The notes beneath the pieces are model-generated. The model ran no database searches and was not told the origin of the DNA. It saw only the letters and a program-made list of their open reading frames with translations. Positions 10,954 through 24,300 of a stretch of 64,000 bases of DNA are shown in pieces. A program made the position numbers and the translations under genes. The stretch comes from Trichoplax adhaerens. Taxonomy: Eukaryota > Placozoa > Uniplacotomia > Trichoplacea > Trichoplacidae. Position 1 is the first letter of the stretch. Every line of letters begins with the position of its first letter. The DNA lies in contig NW_002060949.1 in the NCBI RefSeq assembly GCF_000150275.1, positions 3,866,499 through 3,930,498 of the forward strand, written 5' to 3'.

Positions 10954-13900
10954 ATGTCACATAAGCCGCAAGATTACGATGGTAGTAAAAACTTACAGGA
11001 TCTGCAACCACTCCAAGCTATACAAGAAGAAGTTGTAAAGCAATTTTCGTCCACCTTAAGCCTTACAGAAGATGAATTAGCACGGTGGAAAAATCTATGG
11101 GCTGCCGATCTACAAATTTCAAACTTTATCCAACTCAATACGCTGCCTTTATCATTATCTTGCCTAAATTTACTTAACAGCATTATAACCGATTGCCATC
11201 AGGTTATTCAAGAAAAACTACAAGCACCATGGCTGGCAATGTTAACCAGATATAATCAAATTAAAAAGAAAAAAAATATTACTGCCCATATTTCTGTCAT
11301 TGCTGAAGAATTTGAAAAGAGACGTGCAGAAAAGTTGGCAATAAAATCAAGCATACTAGAGTTGATTATGCAAAAGAAATGCTTTGATACAGCTATTGTA
11401 GAATACTTAAAGGATATAATTAATATCGATCAGGAATGCACGGAAGAAGAAAGAAATAACATGAACGAGAATACTAATCAAGCTATACAAAAAGTGATGC
11501 AAAGAATTAAAGTAGAAATTAAAAGAGTTTCACTGAGGCTACCGATTTATGCTCGTCGCTATGAAATTCAACAACTTGTCAACAGCAACCAAGTAATTGT
11601 TATTAAAGGAGAAACAGGTATACTCTTTGTATTTTAATCTCGTTTTAATTGCAGATTGAAATAGTTTAAATAGACTATAATTGAATTTAAAATCAATGCA
11701 AGATTAATCCAGTGTTTAGTCATTGCAATGGATTATGTGATAATATAATTCAATGTTCAATTAAAATATAGCAGATTGAAATAGTTTCAATAGGCTATCA
11801 TTGAATTTAAAGTCAATGCAAGATTAATCCAGTGTTTGGAGATTGCAATGGATTATGTGTTGAATTAAAATAGCAGATTGAAATAGTTTCAATAGACTAT
11901 CATTGAATTTAAAGTCAATGCAAGATTAATCTAGTGTTTAGAGATTGCAATGGATTATGTGTTGAATTAAAATAGCAGATTGAAATAGTTTCAATAGACT
12001 ATCATTGAATTTAAAGTCAATGCAAGATTAATCCAGTGTTTAGAGATTGCAATGGATTATGTGTTGAATTAAAATAGCAAATTGAAATAGTTTCATTAGA
12101 CTATCATTGAATTTAAAGTCAATGCAAGATTAATCCAGTGTTTAGTCATTGCATCGGATTATGTGATAATGTAATTCAATGATATTCTTCAATAAGTAGC
12201 AAATAAATACCACTTTCTATTTTTTGGATCAGGTTCTGGTAAGAGTACACAGATTGCTCAGTATATCGCTGAATTAAATATTGGCCGTGTTATTTGTACC
12301 CAGCCTAGGAAAGTAGCTGCTATTAGCCTTGCCAATCGTGTAGCTGACGAATATGCTCTAAGTGATGCACGTATCGATTATGTAGTCAGCAGTTCTGATG
12401 ACAAGAAATCATGTAACGACTCGACGATAACATTTGTAACGGATAAGGTATTGCTAAATATGTTGGCTGATGATCCTATCTTAACCTCTTATGCCTGCAT
12501 CATAGTTGATGAAGCTCACGAACGTAGTATATACACGGATGTATTGCTTGGCTTTTTAAAGAAAGCTTTAACCTATCGTCATGACTTAAAATTAATCATA
12601 ACATCAGCAACGATTAATACTGAATTATTTTCCAATTATTTCAACACATGTCCAGTTCTAAGTGTATCTGGTAAGCTCTTTCCGGTCGATATTCACTGGT
12701 GTGACAATGATTTCGGTAGTAATTATTTTGATAAAGCGCTAGATACCGTGGTTGATATTCATCAGCGATGCGATCAAGGCGATATATTAGTCTTTTTAGT
12801 AACACCGGATGAAACAGAAAAAGCTTGCATAGAAATAAAGAAACGATTTGTTGATCCAAATTCAATTATTGCATTACCCTTACATGGTCGATTGCAAGCA
12901 GAAGATCAACAACGGGTTTTTACTCTTGATTCATCTCAGCCACGGAAAGTCATTTTTGCTACCAATTGCGCTGAAACATCGATTACTATACCAGGCATTC
13001 GTTATGTTGTCGATACTGGCTTGGTTAAGGAAAGGACTTACAATTGTAAATCAAATTGTTACACTTTACGTATCCATCAAGTATCACAAAGTTCAGCGAT
13101 ACAACGTTGTGGACGTGCTGGACGAACACAATCAGGTGTATGCTATCGCTTGTATTCACAAGAAGTCTATAATAATATGCGTGTATCTACAGAACCGGAA
13201 ATTAAGTGTGTCCATTTATCCTCAGTTATTCTTAAAATGATCCAATTAGGTGTAGCAGATATAATCAATTTTAATTTTATTGAGCCTCCATCACTACAAA
13301 GTATTTCTAACTCCTTGGATACGTTGTCTATGCTTGGAGCAATTAATACATCACCTTTAAAGCTAACATCGGATGGTAAATTATTTTGCATGTTGCCGGT
13401 GGAACCTAGACTTGCAAAGCTTGTCTTAAGTAGTTGTCAACATAATCTATTACCGGAAGGAATTATTATAGCATCGGCATTATCTATATCTTGTAATTTA
13501 TATTGCCGTTATGGTTCTGATGAAGAAAAGCATTATTCAGATCTACTCAAGGTTCAATTTTGTTCTACCAGTGGAGATATTATTTCAGCAGCTGAAGTTT
13601 ATCTTAAGTGGCGATCATTACGTTATGAACGAGAGCGAATGACATGGTGTGTCGAAAATAAAATTAACTCTAAACTATTAAAGCAATTCGATAACAACGT
13701 ACGTGAACTGAAATACGTTTTAACAAACATGGGTAAGGTAAACTGTGCCACTTTCAACATACCATTACGAATGGATGTCGCTGCGTGCACTAAGTTAAGA
13801 CAATTTATATTTCAATCTTATCAAGATAAACTAGCATTATTTACCGGCTTTGACAAATTAGGCTATCTTATGAGATATTCTGATAAGGAATACTTAATTC

Positions 13901-16518
13901 ATCCATCTTCAGTCTTGTTCCCTCTAGGAATCCATCCAAAATATATTGTTTGTCAGGAAATACTGACTACATCGGATGATTTCTTAATAAATACTACTCC
14001 TGTTGATGAAGAATGGGTACAAGCTATCGAGAATGACAACGAAATAAAAGCAATGTCATATAACTTGGCTACAACTGAAACGATAAAAAACTTAAGCTCT
14101 ATTATATTATCGAAATTCGATCCAATGAAAGTTAATAAATTTCGTAAATATTTATTACATAATGAAGGTATTCGTTGCCATATTACAAGCAACGTCAGGG
14201 CTGGTCTTTTAAAAGTGACAGCAATAAAGTCGAAACTGCCCAAATTACTTGGTATCGTAAACGAGTTGATCATGACTAAAAAGGAAAACTTATTGAAAGA
14301 TATAAAGACAGTGCCTATTGCTGACCATATAGATGCGCCACGATTAATGATTGGTAAAGGTATTATTGTCAAGAATATCGTATTGGCTGATGAATCAATT
14401 GAATTCAAGATTAAATTGTCTTACATTGGTAACGATGCTCCGAGTGAAGCTGTTGCTTCTGATGCAATTAATGAAATCTTAGCTATGATAAAATCATGTG
14501 GTGAACTGGCTTCTAGTCTAGATCATATCAATAAATCTAAAGATAATAAATTTATTCAAATTGAAAAAGTAGTTTATCAATACCCTACTAGCCAGCCTTT
14601 AATAAATGGAATTGATATGAAAATTATTTCTAATTACGAAGTTCGTGTACAAAGTGGCCTACTGATTAATTCGTGTACATCGCAAGATCGGACTAGAGTT
14701 CAAGTTCGTTGGCCACGAAGGCAACGTAATGGAAATTGCACAATCACATGTAAAAATTGTTTTGATGCAGTTACGGTGAAAGGTAACTTTCCACTAATTG
14801 TATATGGTCGTGCAATTCATGGATTGATCGATCGCAATTGCGCTAGCAATTTATTTTTACGTAAGCTACCAAGCTATATTCGTGAAGAGGACATCTTAAC
14901 AGCTTTAACGCCTGCTTGTCGGGCACTAATTACTGGATTTTGGTTTCATCGCTTGCCGGGTTTTGAAACTGCCTCAACTGAGCCTTCTCGAATAGCTTTA
15001 TGTCAAGTATTAGATGAGGTTGGATATTCTGGAAAATATTCACAAGTCACCATCAAGCCGATCTCAAAAAATAGTTCAATGGTAACTGCTAATGTTCTAT
15101 TCCGGACAGACGCTGATGCTTTGTCAGCAGTACAAGCTTTAAATGGTCAACGTTATGATGAATTGATGATTGGTGAGCCAATATCAGCTAGAATAAGCTA
15201 CTCACGGACAATAAAATGCCCATCGGAAATCTATGATTTCGTAAGCACAGCCATAAATCGGCTACGAGAATCACTTACGTATAAAAATGATAAAGAGCGA
15301 ATTGTTTATATCGATGTTTATCCGTCTAATGAGAAATATCGTTCAACATCGATCTTTACTAGAAGCTGGAATTTATTGAATTTAAATCAAGTAAGCTTAC
15401 AAATAGCCGAAATAATTGCACCAGCAAAAGTGATGATTGAAAATACTGAAATTTTAAATTATTTTGATAGTGATGACGGTAAAAAATTCTTTGTAACTTT
15501 AACGGATCGTTTTAGTGTGCACGTTAAATTAGATTGGAGATCTCAATGTATATTAATCTATGGTGACAAATATTTGAAAGAACAAGCAGTAAATTCGTGC
15601 CAGAAAGCTATCGAATTATTACTATCCAAGCGGAATAGCATTGAACTGGTTGCTGATGACAAACCGAAAGGTCTTATTAAAGTCATCATTAAACGATATG
15701 GCATTCAATTGAATAAGTTACGAGAATTATCAGGTGCGGATATAATCCAGCTTAATATGAAAAATAAGAGTTTAATCGTTGTAGGTGATCAAAATTCGTT
15801 CAAGACTGTACTGAGCGAAATCAATATGTGCTGTAATGCGCTCAACATTTCCAAAGAGAAATGGAATGATCAGGTACTTGAAAGTGAGTGCGTTGCGTGT
15901 TTTGGTGATGTTGGTAACGATAGGTATCGTTTACAGTTCTGTGGACATTTATACTGCAAGGAATGCATCACTAATCAAATGAATGTTGCGTTACGTACAT
16001 CAAAATTTCCAGTAAACTGTGCTTACTGTAATGAAGAATTTGTTGTACAAGATTTAGAACATCAAATAGTGGAATTACCAGAAAAACGACTGTTTAACGT
16101 ACTACTGTCAGAATTTGTGCGTCGTAATGCCGACCAGTGGCGTTTTTGCCCAACTCCAAGATGTCAATCAATTTATAAGAAATCGGAAAGTAGTGAGATA
16201 TTTACTTGCTATTTATGTCAGAAAAAGACCTGTCGTGGATGTGATACAGGTGATCATGCTGGATTTGATTGTAATGCAATAAGATTATATCGAGAAAATC
16301 CTGATGCTTCTTTTATGGAATGGTTTGAAAAAAAATCAAACAATGTAAAGAGGTGCCCTGGAAAGAATTGTAGTGCTGCTATTGAGAAATCAGCTGGTTG
16401 CAACCATATGGAATGTAATTTCTGTCATACTCATTTTTGTTGGATTTGCTTAGCTGCATTTATAACTTCCTCAGAATGCTATTACCATTTAGAGCAAATG
16501 CATGGAAGTTATGTCTAG
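10954..16518 (+). CDS. DEAH-box RNA helicase fused to RBR E3 ubiquitin ligase (DEAH11/DEAH12-like)
   Basis: Coding exons are 10954-11617 and 12233-16518; joining them (phase 1) gives 1,649 aa. ATG 10954 is the first in-frame Met after the acceptor at 10932. Domains in order: N-terminal helical region; DEAH helicase with Walker A GETGSGKST (219-227, split by the intron), TQPRKVAA, DEAH (314-317), SAT (346-348) and QRCGRAGR (512-519); HA2 (from about 570); OB fold (HPSSVLFPLG, about 778); an RRM-like segment (about 1170-1215); a KH-like segment (about 1365-1408); then RING1-IBR-Rcat (1441 to the end). The Rcat motif is SAGCNHMEC, whose Cys (about 1611) should accept ubiquitin. The family is known from plants and several invertebrates. 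Roles inferred: ATP-driven RNA remodelling plus thioester-type ubiquitin transfer. The first Rcat Cys pair is spaced C-x4-C (CPGKNC) rather than the usual C-x2-C. AATAAA at 16809-16814 may be the poly(A) signal. Confidence 0.95.
11651..12181. repeat. Five-copy 102-bp palindrome-rich repeat filling the helicase intron
   Basis: Units starting GCAGATTGAAATAGTTT (GCAAATTG in the last) occur at 11651, 11771, 11873, 11975 and 12077, with spacing 120 and then 102, 102 and 102. Each unit contains nested inverted repeats: ATTGAAA-TAG-TTTCAAT, CATTGA...TCAATG and TAATCC...GGATTA. The array occupies most of the 615-bp intron 11618-12232. Confidence 0.92.
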
Positions 16519-19500
16519 TATATTACAGTGGTACCTACTTGTTAATGGATGATAATTGGCTAAGGTTTATGAATTGCTGTTCTGTTTAACTTGTTTGATA
16601 ATTCATTAATATGATAATGTAATACAATAATTTACGATTTTTCGGCTAAAGTATTGCGTTTCTTTTAAAAAGAATCATGCTGTTATTTCGTCCGTATGCG
16701 AATTTTTGCTGTTTAACGCTGCAGGAATTTGTTGTTTGTCAGCCCTTAAACTAATCATGACCAGCAAACTAAATTTTATTTTTATGTATGAACGCTCGTT
16801 ATTTGATAAATAAATGTAAGCATAGTGAATACAAAATTAACAACAATCCGATAGTTTAAGCAGTCAGTTGACAGTCTTGGCATAAATAGAAATTCTATAA
16901 TTAATGGATGTTTTAATTTTGCTTAAGAAAATGTTACATGTGTGTATTAGCCAACTATGATGAAAAATTTATTGAAAAGTGGGCGTCAGTACCGGTACTG
17001 TCTGTTACGCTTTCATCGATGATCTTTCGGTTGCCCATTAGTAAAAGTATGCTATCCTATACAAACAAGTGTAATAACGAATTGTCTATATATATTGAAC
17101 GACCAGGATGAGCGTGTAATATGCTAGGACCCTGTTCCTTTAATATTCAAACGAGGGGGGGGGGGCGATTCAGTAGCTATAACGAGCTATTGCTGTCTTA
17201 TGATTGCTGAGGAATAATATCATTGGTAGTTAAAGCAGAGACGAAATTTTAAAAGGGTTAAAATTGTATCAATCCCAAGGGATCGTAAAATAATGAAACA
17301 ATCATGGATTAAGCTACATTGATTGAATATATAATCATATACGACTATATCAATTAACATTTGATATAAATTCACAATTTTTTTTGTATGCAGACACAAG
17401 TGTGAGATTATAACATTCACCCTACTATTATTAACATCCTAACATTTCTTACAAGAGAACAAATTATATGCGTTAGTGGAATGCATCATATCTTTTTATC
17501 GAATTTTGCAAATAAACATGAACAACCATTTTTATTAATACATCATAGTTATTGTTGAAGAGGCATCGTTATATCCAATAAATAACTATTTCCATTCACT
17601 TAAAAGTACAATTTTTATAAAGTTAATGATAGCTTCAAGGGGATCATTAAAAATCGTATTTATTAAACAATTCTACTTAATTAATAAATTAGCAACTTTT
17701 ATTGTTTGTTTCATTTGGAGAACTTTTAACTGGTAGTTTTGACTGTATAGGAGATGGCAGAAGCCTTCGTCAATATTCTCATATCGCAAAAAAAGACATC
17801 AGTTACAATTTTGTTTGCAAATTGGCTAATAGATATTCAAATGAGCAAGATTCGCCTATATTAATTTTATAAAAATAATTTTGATGCAGTAACAAAATTA
17901 TTAAAGTTACCGTACGTATGAACGGAAAGTAATTGGAAAGATAAATTTCAATTAGATCTCCGACAAATTATATTATATAATTAGAGATCGATAAATATGA
18001 AGCATTAGGTGCAGATCCCGTAAATCATACATTGTTAATTAGTAAATTCTTTAATTTCAATTCAGAAGACTCTTCTAATAGGATCATTTTAACGACATAA
18101 CAGATACCATTCTATGACACTTAACTACGTAACAAAGATTATTTCTGATATAGTAATACTGCAATGCATCAGTGTATTTCCTTGCTTATCCATCCGAATG
18201 CACAACAGATAGTAATCGTCTATTACTTTATTTTTGTGAAACAACATGCATAACTTTCATCTAATGTTAATAACAATTATTAAACTTTACACCGTTGAGG
18301 TAATTTGAAAGGTAGAAATTATGGCCTGATGTATGTGTATTCACGTTATCATATTAGATCGGTATATTATCTGCGTTGAATGATTAAGCATAATTTATTT
18401 ATTAGCGTAGTTGCAGCTTGGTGCGTTTAAATTAATTTTTAATAAATATCCAATGCAACTAAAATGGTGTTGATAATTATAATGAATCGTAAGGATACAT
18501 CTTAGTCACAAAATCAAAGTTACAGATGCAGTATAGAGTAATAGAGTTATGACTCATCTTATTCAGGATAAGCATTGATAAAGGATTCAGGTGTCATAGC
18601 ATGGATAATATTTTGAGTTTTTAGGTAATAGCATTATAATAACTGTAACTGTTATTGCGTATCTAGGTGATGAATACCTAATGGGGTATTACAAATTAAC
18701 CCCATTTAGTTAAAGGTTAATTTATTCTATAAGAAAAAGGTACTAAAATAAATAAAAATGAAGAAATGAGTTGATTCCAAAGAAATTACTCATACAGACA
18801 TTAATTTGACCTTTTGAAGATTATCTACGTTATTAGTAATTGAGTTGAAAGATGTCGCTCATTTTTTTTGTTCGATTTTACTGAACGGAGATCAATGAAT
18901 TAACTAAGTTTTATGCTAAATATACGTTGATGATAATAAGATGAAATTTATTCATTGATACTCACTTATTTAGAAGTTAAATGCGAATAGAGTGGGAGAT
19001 GAGAACATAAATTACAAAATAAATAGATTTTAAAGCAACTCATATTCAGATTTAAGAAAGTACTGTTTTATACTAAGCATAAGCGTGGCGTATTCAATTT
19101 TCTATCTTTTATTCGTTATTAAGGGTCAGGAATTGTTTGTTGGTCGAGAGACAGGTGTTACGGATTTAATTCATAACACTGATTATTAAATTAAATTCTT
19201 ACCATAGATTTAAATCTGTGTATTGGTCTAGTCATAAAATATTAAAAAGCGATATTAATGCTCTCTATATATTATATTATTATATTATATAGATGATATT
19301 CTCTTACGATTTTTTATACCGGAGCGAAATCAGATAGAAACAATAACTCTTCATCACCGAATTCCAATATGATAACCTTTAGATTCAAATCTATGAGGAT
19401 ACTGATATCATCAATCAAAGTAACATTAAGTTGATGTATCATATGTAACGAGTGTATTTCATATACTGCATTAATCAAGCTGCTATATTTCCTTAAATAT

Positions 19501-21386
19501 GGATAATTAATTTAGACGAAATACAGATTGAATATTAAATTTCGATGCATTAATGTAAATATTGAAACTGGCAGTAAAAAAATGATGATAGCATCATCGA
19601 TTCATGCAACATTATGCAAACATATCGTGCATAATCGATATCTTTATACTTTATTAAGCTAATAGCGTCATTTCTTAACAAAAGCAATTATCTCGAAAAT
19701 AATTAACTTTTGGATATCTAATTCTAATGCCACGGTAATTAGTATGATGAAAATAATGCTAATCAAGCCGATATCATTTTACGTTAAGACTGTACTCAAC
19801 CGATACGGCATGTAGTCACGCTATATTGACAAGATTTTTTTAATTAAGGTAACCATTTAGATCAAATAATTTTTAAACATTTGATTTCATGATGATAATA
19901 TTTAAATTGAAATTCATAAAAATAATAATAACATTGCTGTTCGAAACAATATTATATTCATCGAAACTGATGCAATAATAATTCCAGTAAAGGAATTATT
20001 ACTTGAATCTTATCAATGCGATATGCTATGATAAGTAAGTAGTGATCAGTATAAGTCAAATATATTTCACTTTGGTTTTGATATCGATTACAAGATAATT
20101 ATTTAATCGTCTCAGGAAAAGTCGCAGGTAGTGATGATCAGTTATTCATATAATTATTATTTAGCACTAATGATAATAGATTTAGGTAGCCTGTTCCATA
20201 AAGGGCCTAGATGGAAGCAAAATAAATTCATTCTTAACCTGATCAAATGGCATCTATAACATAAAATTGTTCTAGTAAACGAGTACTCATTTTATAGCAG
20301 TTTTGCATATATGTTATTCCATCATCAAAAACATTACCTACCTATATGATTAATCATACATAGTTGATAGACAGAAATATACGTAACAATTTGATCAAAG
20401 TGATCTATTAATCACCTATTCCTAGAATATTGTATTGATCAAACAGTAAAATTCATATTTTTTGTTATAAAACCACATTATTACTGACAGTTTGCACTCT
20501 ACTCTGAGCATTAGCGTCTTATTTTGTTCTTTTCTAACTACAATAAAAAACACTGAAGGACTCTATTGGGCAGTGAAATATTTATTATACGAGTATATTT
20601 CTATAATTTTCACTTCAATTTTGATCTTGATTGATTGATTATAATTATCGGCAGTATATTGTATTACTAAAATAATGGATTAATGATGATCAAGAGATAC
20701 GGTATCAATATATTTTATTTGAATTAGTCAAGTTTAAATAATTTATTGATAATATAGATAATAAGTAGAGTCGAAAGAGACTGTAAGTAAATGATTTGAT
20801 TTATCAATATTAATATTGTAATGATTTATTAATAATCTATTTTTATTTCAATAAATGCATTGATATAATTACAATCGGCTACTCCCTATCTTGACTCAAG
20901 CTGCTAATCAAGCCAGCGATACAATAGCGATGTAAATATTCGCTTTTACTATCCTTTTAGGCTAATAACAATAATCAATAACGATAGAATAAATGATTGT
21001 TTTGTAGTTATATTGCTTCAATTATTTTGATACAATTATATCCCTAAGTCCATATGCATATCAAATGACGTCGGTTTGCAATATAATTCAGTTAAGAATT
21101 CATAATTTATGCAGTAATTAATTATTAATATAGCTGTATCCGTGTTAGTAATTATTATGATTGGCAATTGCTGTTATTTTTATTGAAATAGCATGCTATC
21201 CGTAACATAGAATTGTATAGCACGAAGACTATTTTCCTCTCATTTACAATCTGTATACCGCATAAACAACTCATTATCGATTCAAAGCTAAGCTAAGTAA
21301 GCTGTTGGGAGAGTTTTTCATCACTATTATGTATTAATGTTAGAGTGTGAATATTAGAACGAAAAAGGAAACTTTCAACTGCCAAC
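16519..21386. other. Intergenic stretch, no gene seen
   Basis: Holds the 3' UTR of the helicase gene, a run of eleven G at 17155-17165 and AT microsatellite-like sequence near 19265-19300. No exon-like segments were found. Confidence 0.5.
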
Positions 21387-24300
21387 ATGAACATAATGAT
21401 GAGAAATAGGATGCTATTTCTACCAAAAATATTGCATTTGATAACGATATCCTTAATCTGCCTCTATTTAATTCATTTAAACGATTGTAATGCTACTGCG
21501 ACTAAAGATTTACATATTATTGGATTTCATCGAACTGATATCAATGACAGCTTTGCTCATTTATATATACCGGTGCTTTATGGCGCCATGATGGCCATTA
21601 ATGATATTAATAATAGGACAGACTTACTGCCTGGTTACAATTTTAAAGTTCAATATCATGACGATATGGTAATTTTTTACAAATGTAACAATTTTTTTAT
21701 ATTCTTTCTCACTTCAAATATAATCTCTACTACAAGTATTTTTTGTTCAATGCCGAAAAATAACTAAGCTGGTAGCGATCGTTATAGATATTATGTTCTA
21801 GTCATTAAATATGATACCTATGATGGCTAGATTTTATACCTAAGCTGCTTCTAGAAGTTTCGCCGAAATAAAGTCCTATTTAAAGCATATATAGATTTCT
21901 AATATACATTCATCATCTTCAAGAAAATTAAAAAATAAACTACAATAGTATTTTGATATCATTCTCAAACTGCTGATTGAACTAATATCAAAATCGACAA
22001 CTTCTATGCTATTAAATTAAGAATTCAGTAGCTTGCTAATTGACTAAAATTCATTTTTTCTTAAAAGCGTACACCAGCAATAGCAGGGAAGTTATTTGTT
22101 GAAGCTGTTTTACGGACACCCATTAAAGTTGGTATTCTTGGCCCATTTTCTTCAAGTGTTTCGGAAGCAATCGCATCAATGGCAAGATATTGGCATTTAC
22201 TAGAGGTAATGTTATGTAAGTTATATTAGCTAGGCTTTAAGATTACCACATGACGATAGATAGTACTTAAACTCCATTGCGTTATTGATTTATAGCGGAA
22301 ACAAAAATTTAAATATTTCACTATCGTTGACATGATCGAATATTAGGTTTACTACATTATCATTTATTCATAACCAATTTTTCATATTATAGATGATTCT
22401 AATCTTAACTACGTTATTCAGGCATGTCTTAGTGATAATTAAAGTCTAGTAGAATTGATCAACTTTACTTATTTTTACTATAATTAACCCTAAATTTCAT
22501 ACTTAAATTGGTACATTAGTTACGTCTGAGAGAGTGATTGTCTATCTTGAATGGACAAAGTAGCAGAAAATATTTCGAAATTTTTATTTTCCCATTTAGT
22601 AAAATATCAGCAGCGAAAATTCAAGCTATGATTCAGACACAATAAGAATCGCTAGTCCTTTACTATGTTAATTGTACATCACAGCCTCATTTGTTGGTCT
22701 ATAAGCCCTTCCATAACTGCCATACTTTGGGCTCAGATTTTAGATAGAAATTGAAACTAGATTTAGAAGCTTAGGACATCATACCATCATAAATTATTTG
22801 ATCACAAGAATCTATAAAATACACCTTGATTTTGCAGCTGTAGTATTTTTAGATATCAATCGATATTACTGCCTTGCAATCAGGATTGTATTTGATTTCG
22901 TAGTGTGCTGCATCTCTTTGCTAATGAAATACCGATATCTTCGGTATGTAATTAATATAAGGCGGTTCTAAATGTCTATAATTGCAAACCTGACCAGCTT
23001 AAACTAAGTAAATGGGCAGCAATACTTTAAGATTTCTTAATGGAATTTCGTAAAGTATCAAGAAGAAAATTAGGTTTATCTATCGTTGTTATCATTTCAA
23101 ATTTGACTAACAGTTTTTATTTACTCAGCCCAATTTGGCATTGAGTAACCTCCAAATACAGGAAAAATGATACAGTATCTAATAAATTGAACTTAGATAA
23201 TAGAATTATTCTATTGCCGTTCACGTGAGACTTTGATAAAACGGTAATAGCTCAGTACTAGTAGTAGATAAATACCACTAAACTGTTTCAATTTACTTTC
23301 TAGTAGCGCACTAAAAATTCGGTATAGATCTAGTAAGGAAGATAATTTTAATATTCCAATTTAATTATATAATTATCAATAAAGCTGAGCGATTTTTCTG
23401 TCTTCTTAAATATAACAATATCGGAAAGATTGAGAGAAAGCTGCTAGGCTATTTAATTACTGAGAATTATTTTACCCGTGCTCTTTCTTAAATTTAGCAG
23501 GGTAGGAGAAAAGTTCTGGCATCTAATTTTCATTAATAATTAACATCGTACTTAACTTCATAACCAATATACATATTACCTGAGTTCACTTAGAAACGAA
23601 ATTAGATTCCTATTTCAAGATGAAGATAAAATTTGAATAGGTTTAATAAAATACAAATTGTATCTAGGTGATTTTATAGTAAGGGTTATGCACCTGTATT
23701 GGGGCAAGGGAATATTCTAAAAGCCAAGCCTGCACCATTCCTTGTTATAATCATTGCAATTAGAAGTATATGCTGCTAGTTTAGAATTTCAAACTGAGCT
23801 AAAGCTTGATTTAATTATCTTATTACACTAACATATATAAATTGATTGCATTACAGCAATGATGATGACTCTTCAATCGATATGATTATTAAAGTAATTA
23901 TTTATCATTGACATTCTCAAAATAAGATAATTGGTACTTATCTAATCCTTATCCAATCTGTATCTCACGATACATCGCCGAAGATAACTGATACTATTAA
24001 TTGAAGCAGTCATAATTTAAAATTACAACCAGAGGCTTGACTATTACTCAATCTAATTATTGGTAGGGATAAACTATCGAATCTACCCGTATGCTATCCA
24101 ATAGGCAGTTCAGCTATTCTACTTGAAATAAGTACTATATAAATATATCAAAAAGAACTAACCTAAACTGCCGTGTGAGAATTTATTTGGTAAAATTATT
24201 ATTGATACACATTAAGCAGACAGAAATACTTATTTAATGAAGACCCTAGTAACTTTAATATGATTATAAACTAGCTATTATTACAGATTAAATCAGGTTG

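Noticed and set aside
11651-12181. CRISPR-like array
   Set aside because: Units are contiguous with no distinct spacers and sit in a eukaryotic intron; this is an ordinary tandem repeat.
12848-13240. 130-codon plus-strand frame inside the helicase exon
   Set aside because: It overlaps the helicase core in another frame; the helicase motifs show which frame is real.
13953-14408. 151-codon minus-strand frame inside the helicase exon
   Set aside because: Antisense shadow of the helicase coding sequence with no features of its own.
17155-17165. Run of eleven G
   Set aside because: An isolated homopolymer with no neighbouring G-runs to make a quadruplex; probably simple slippage.
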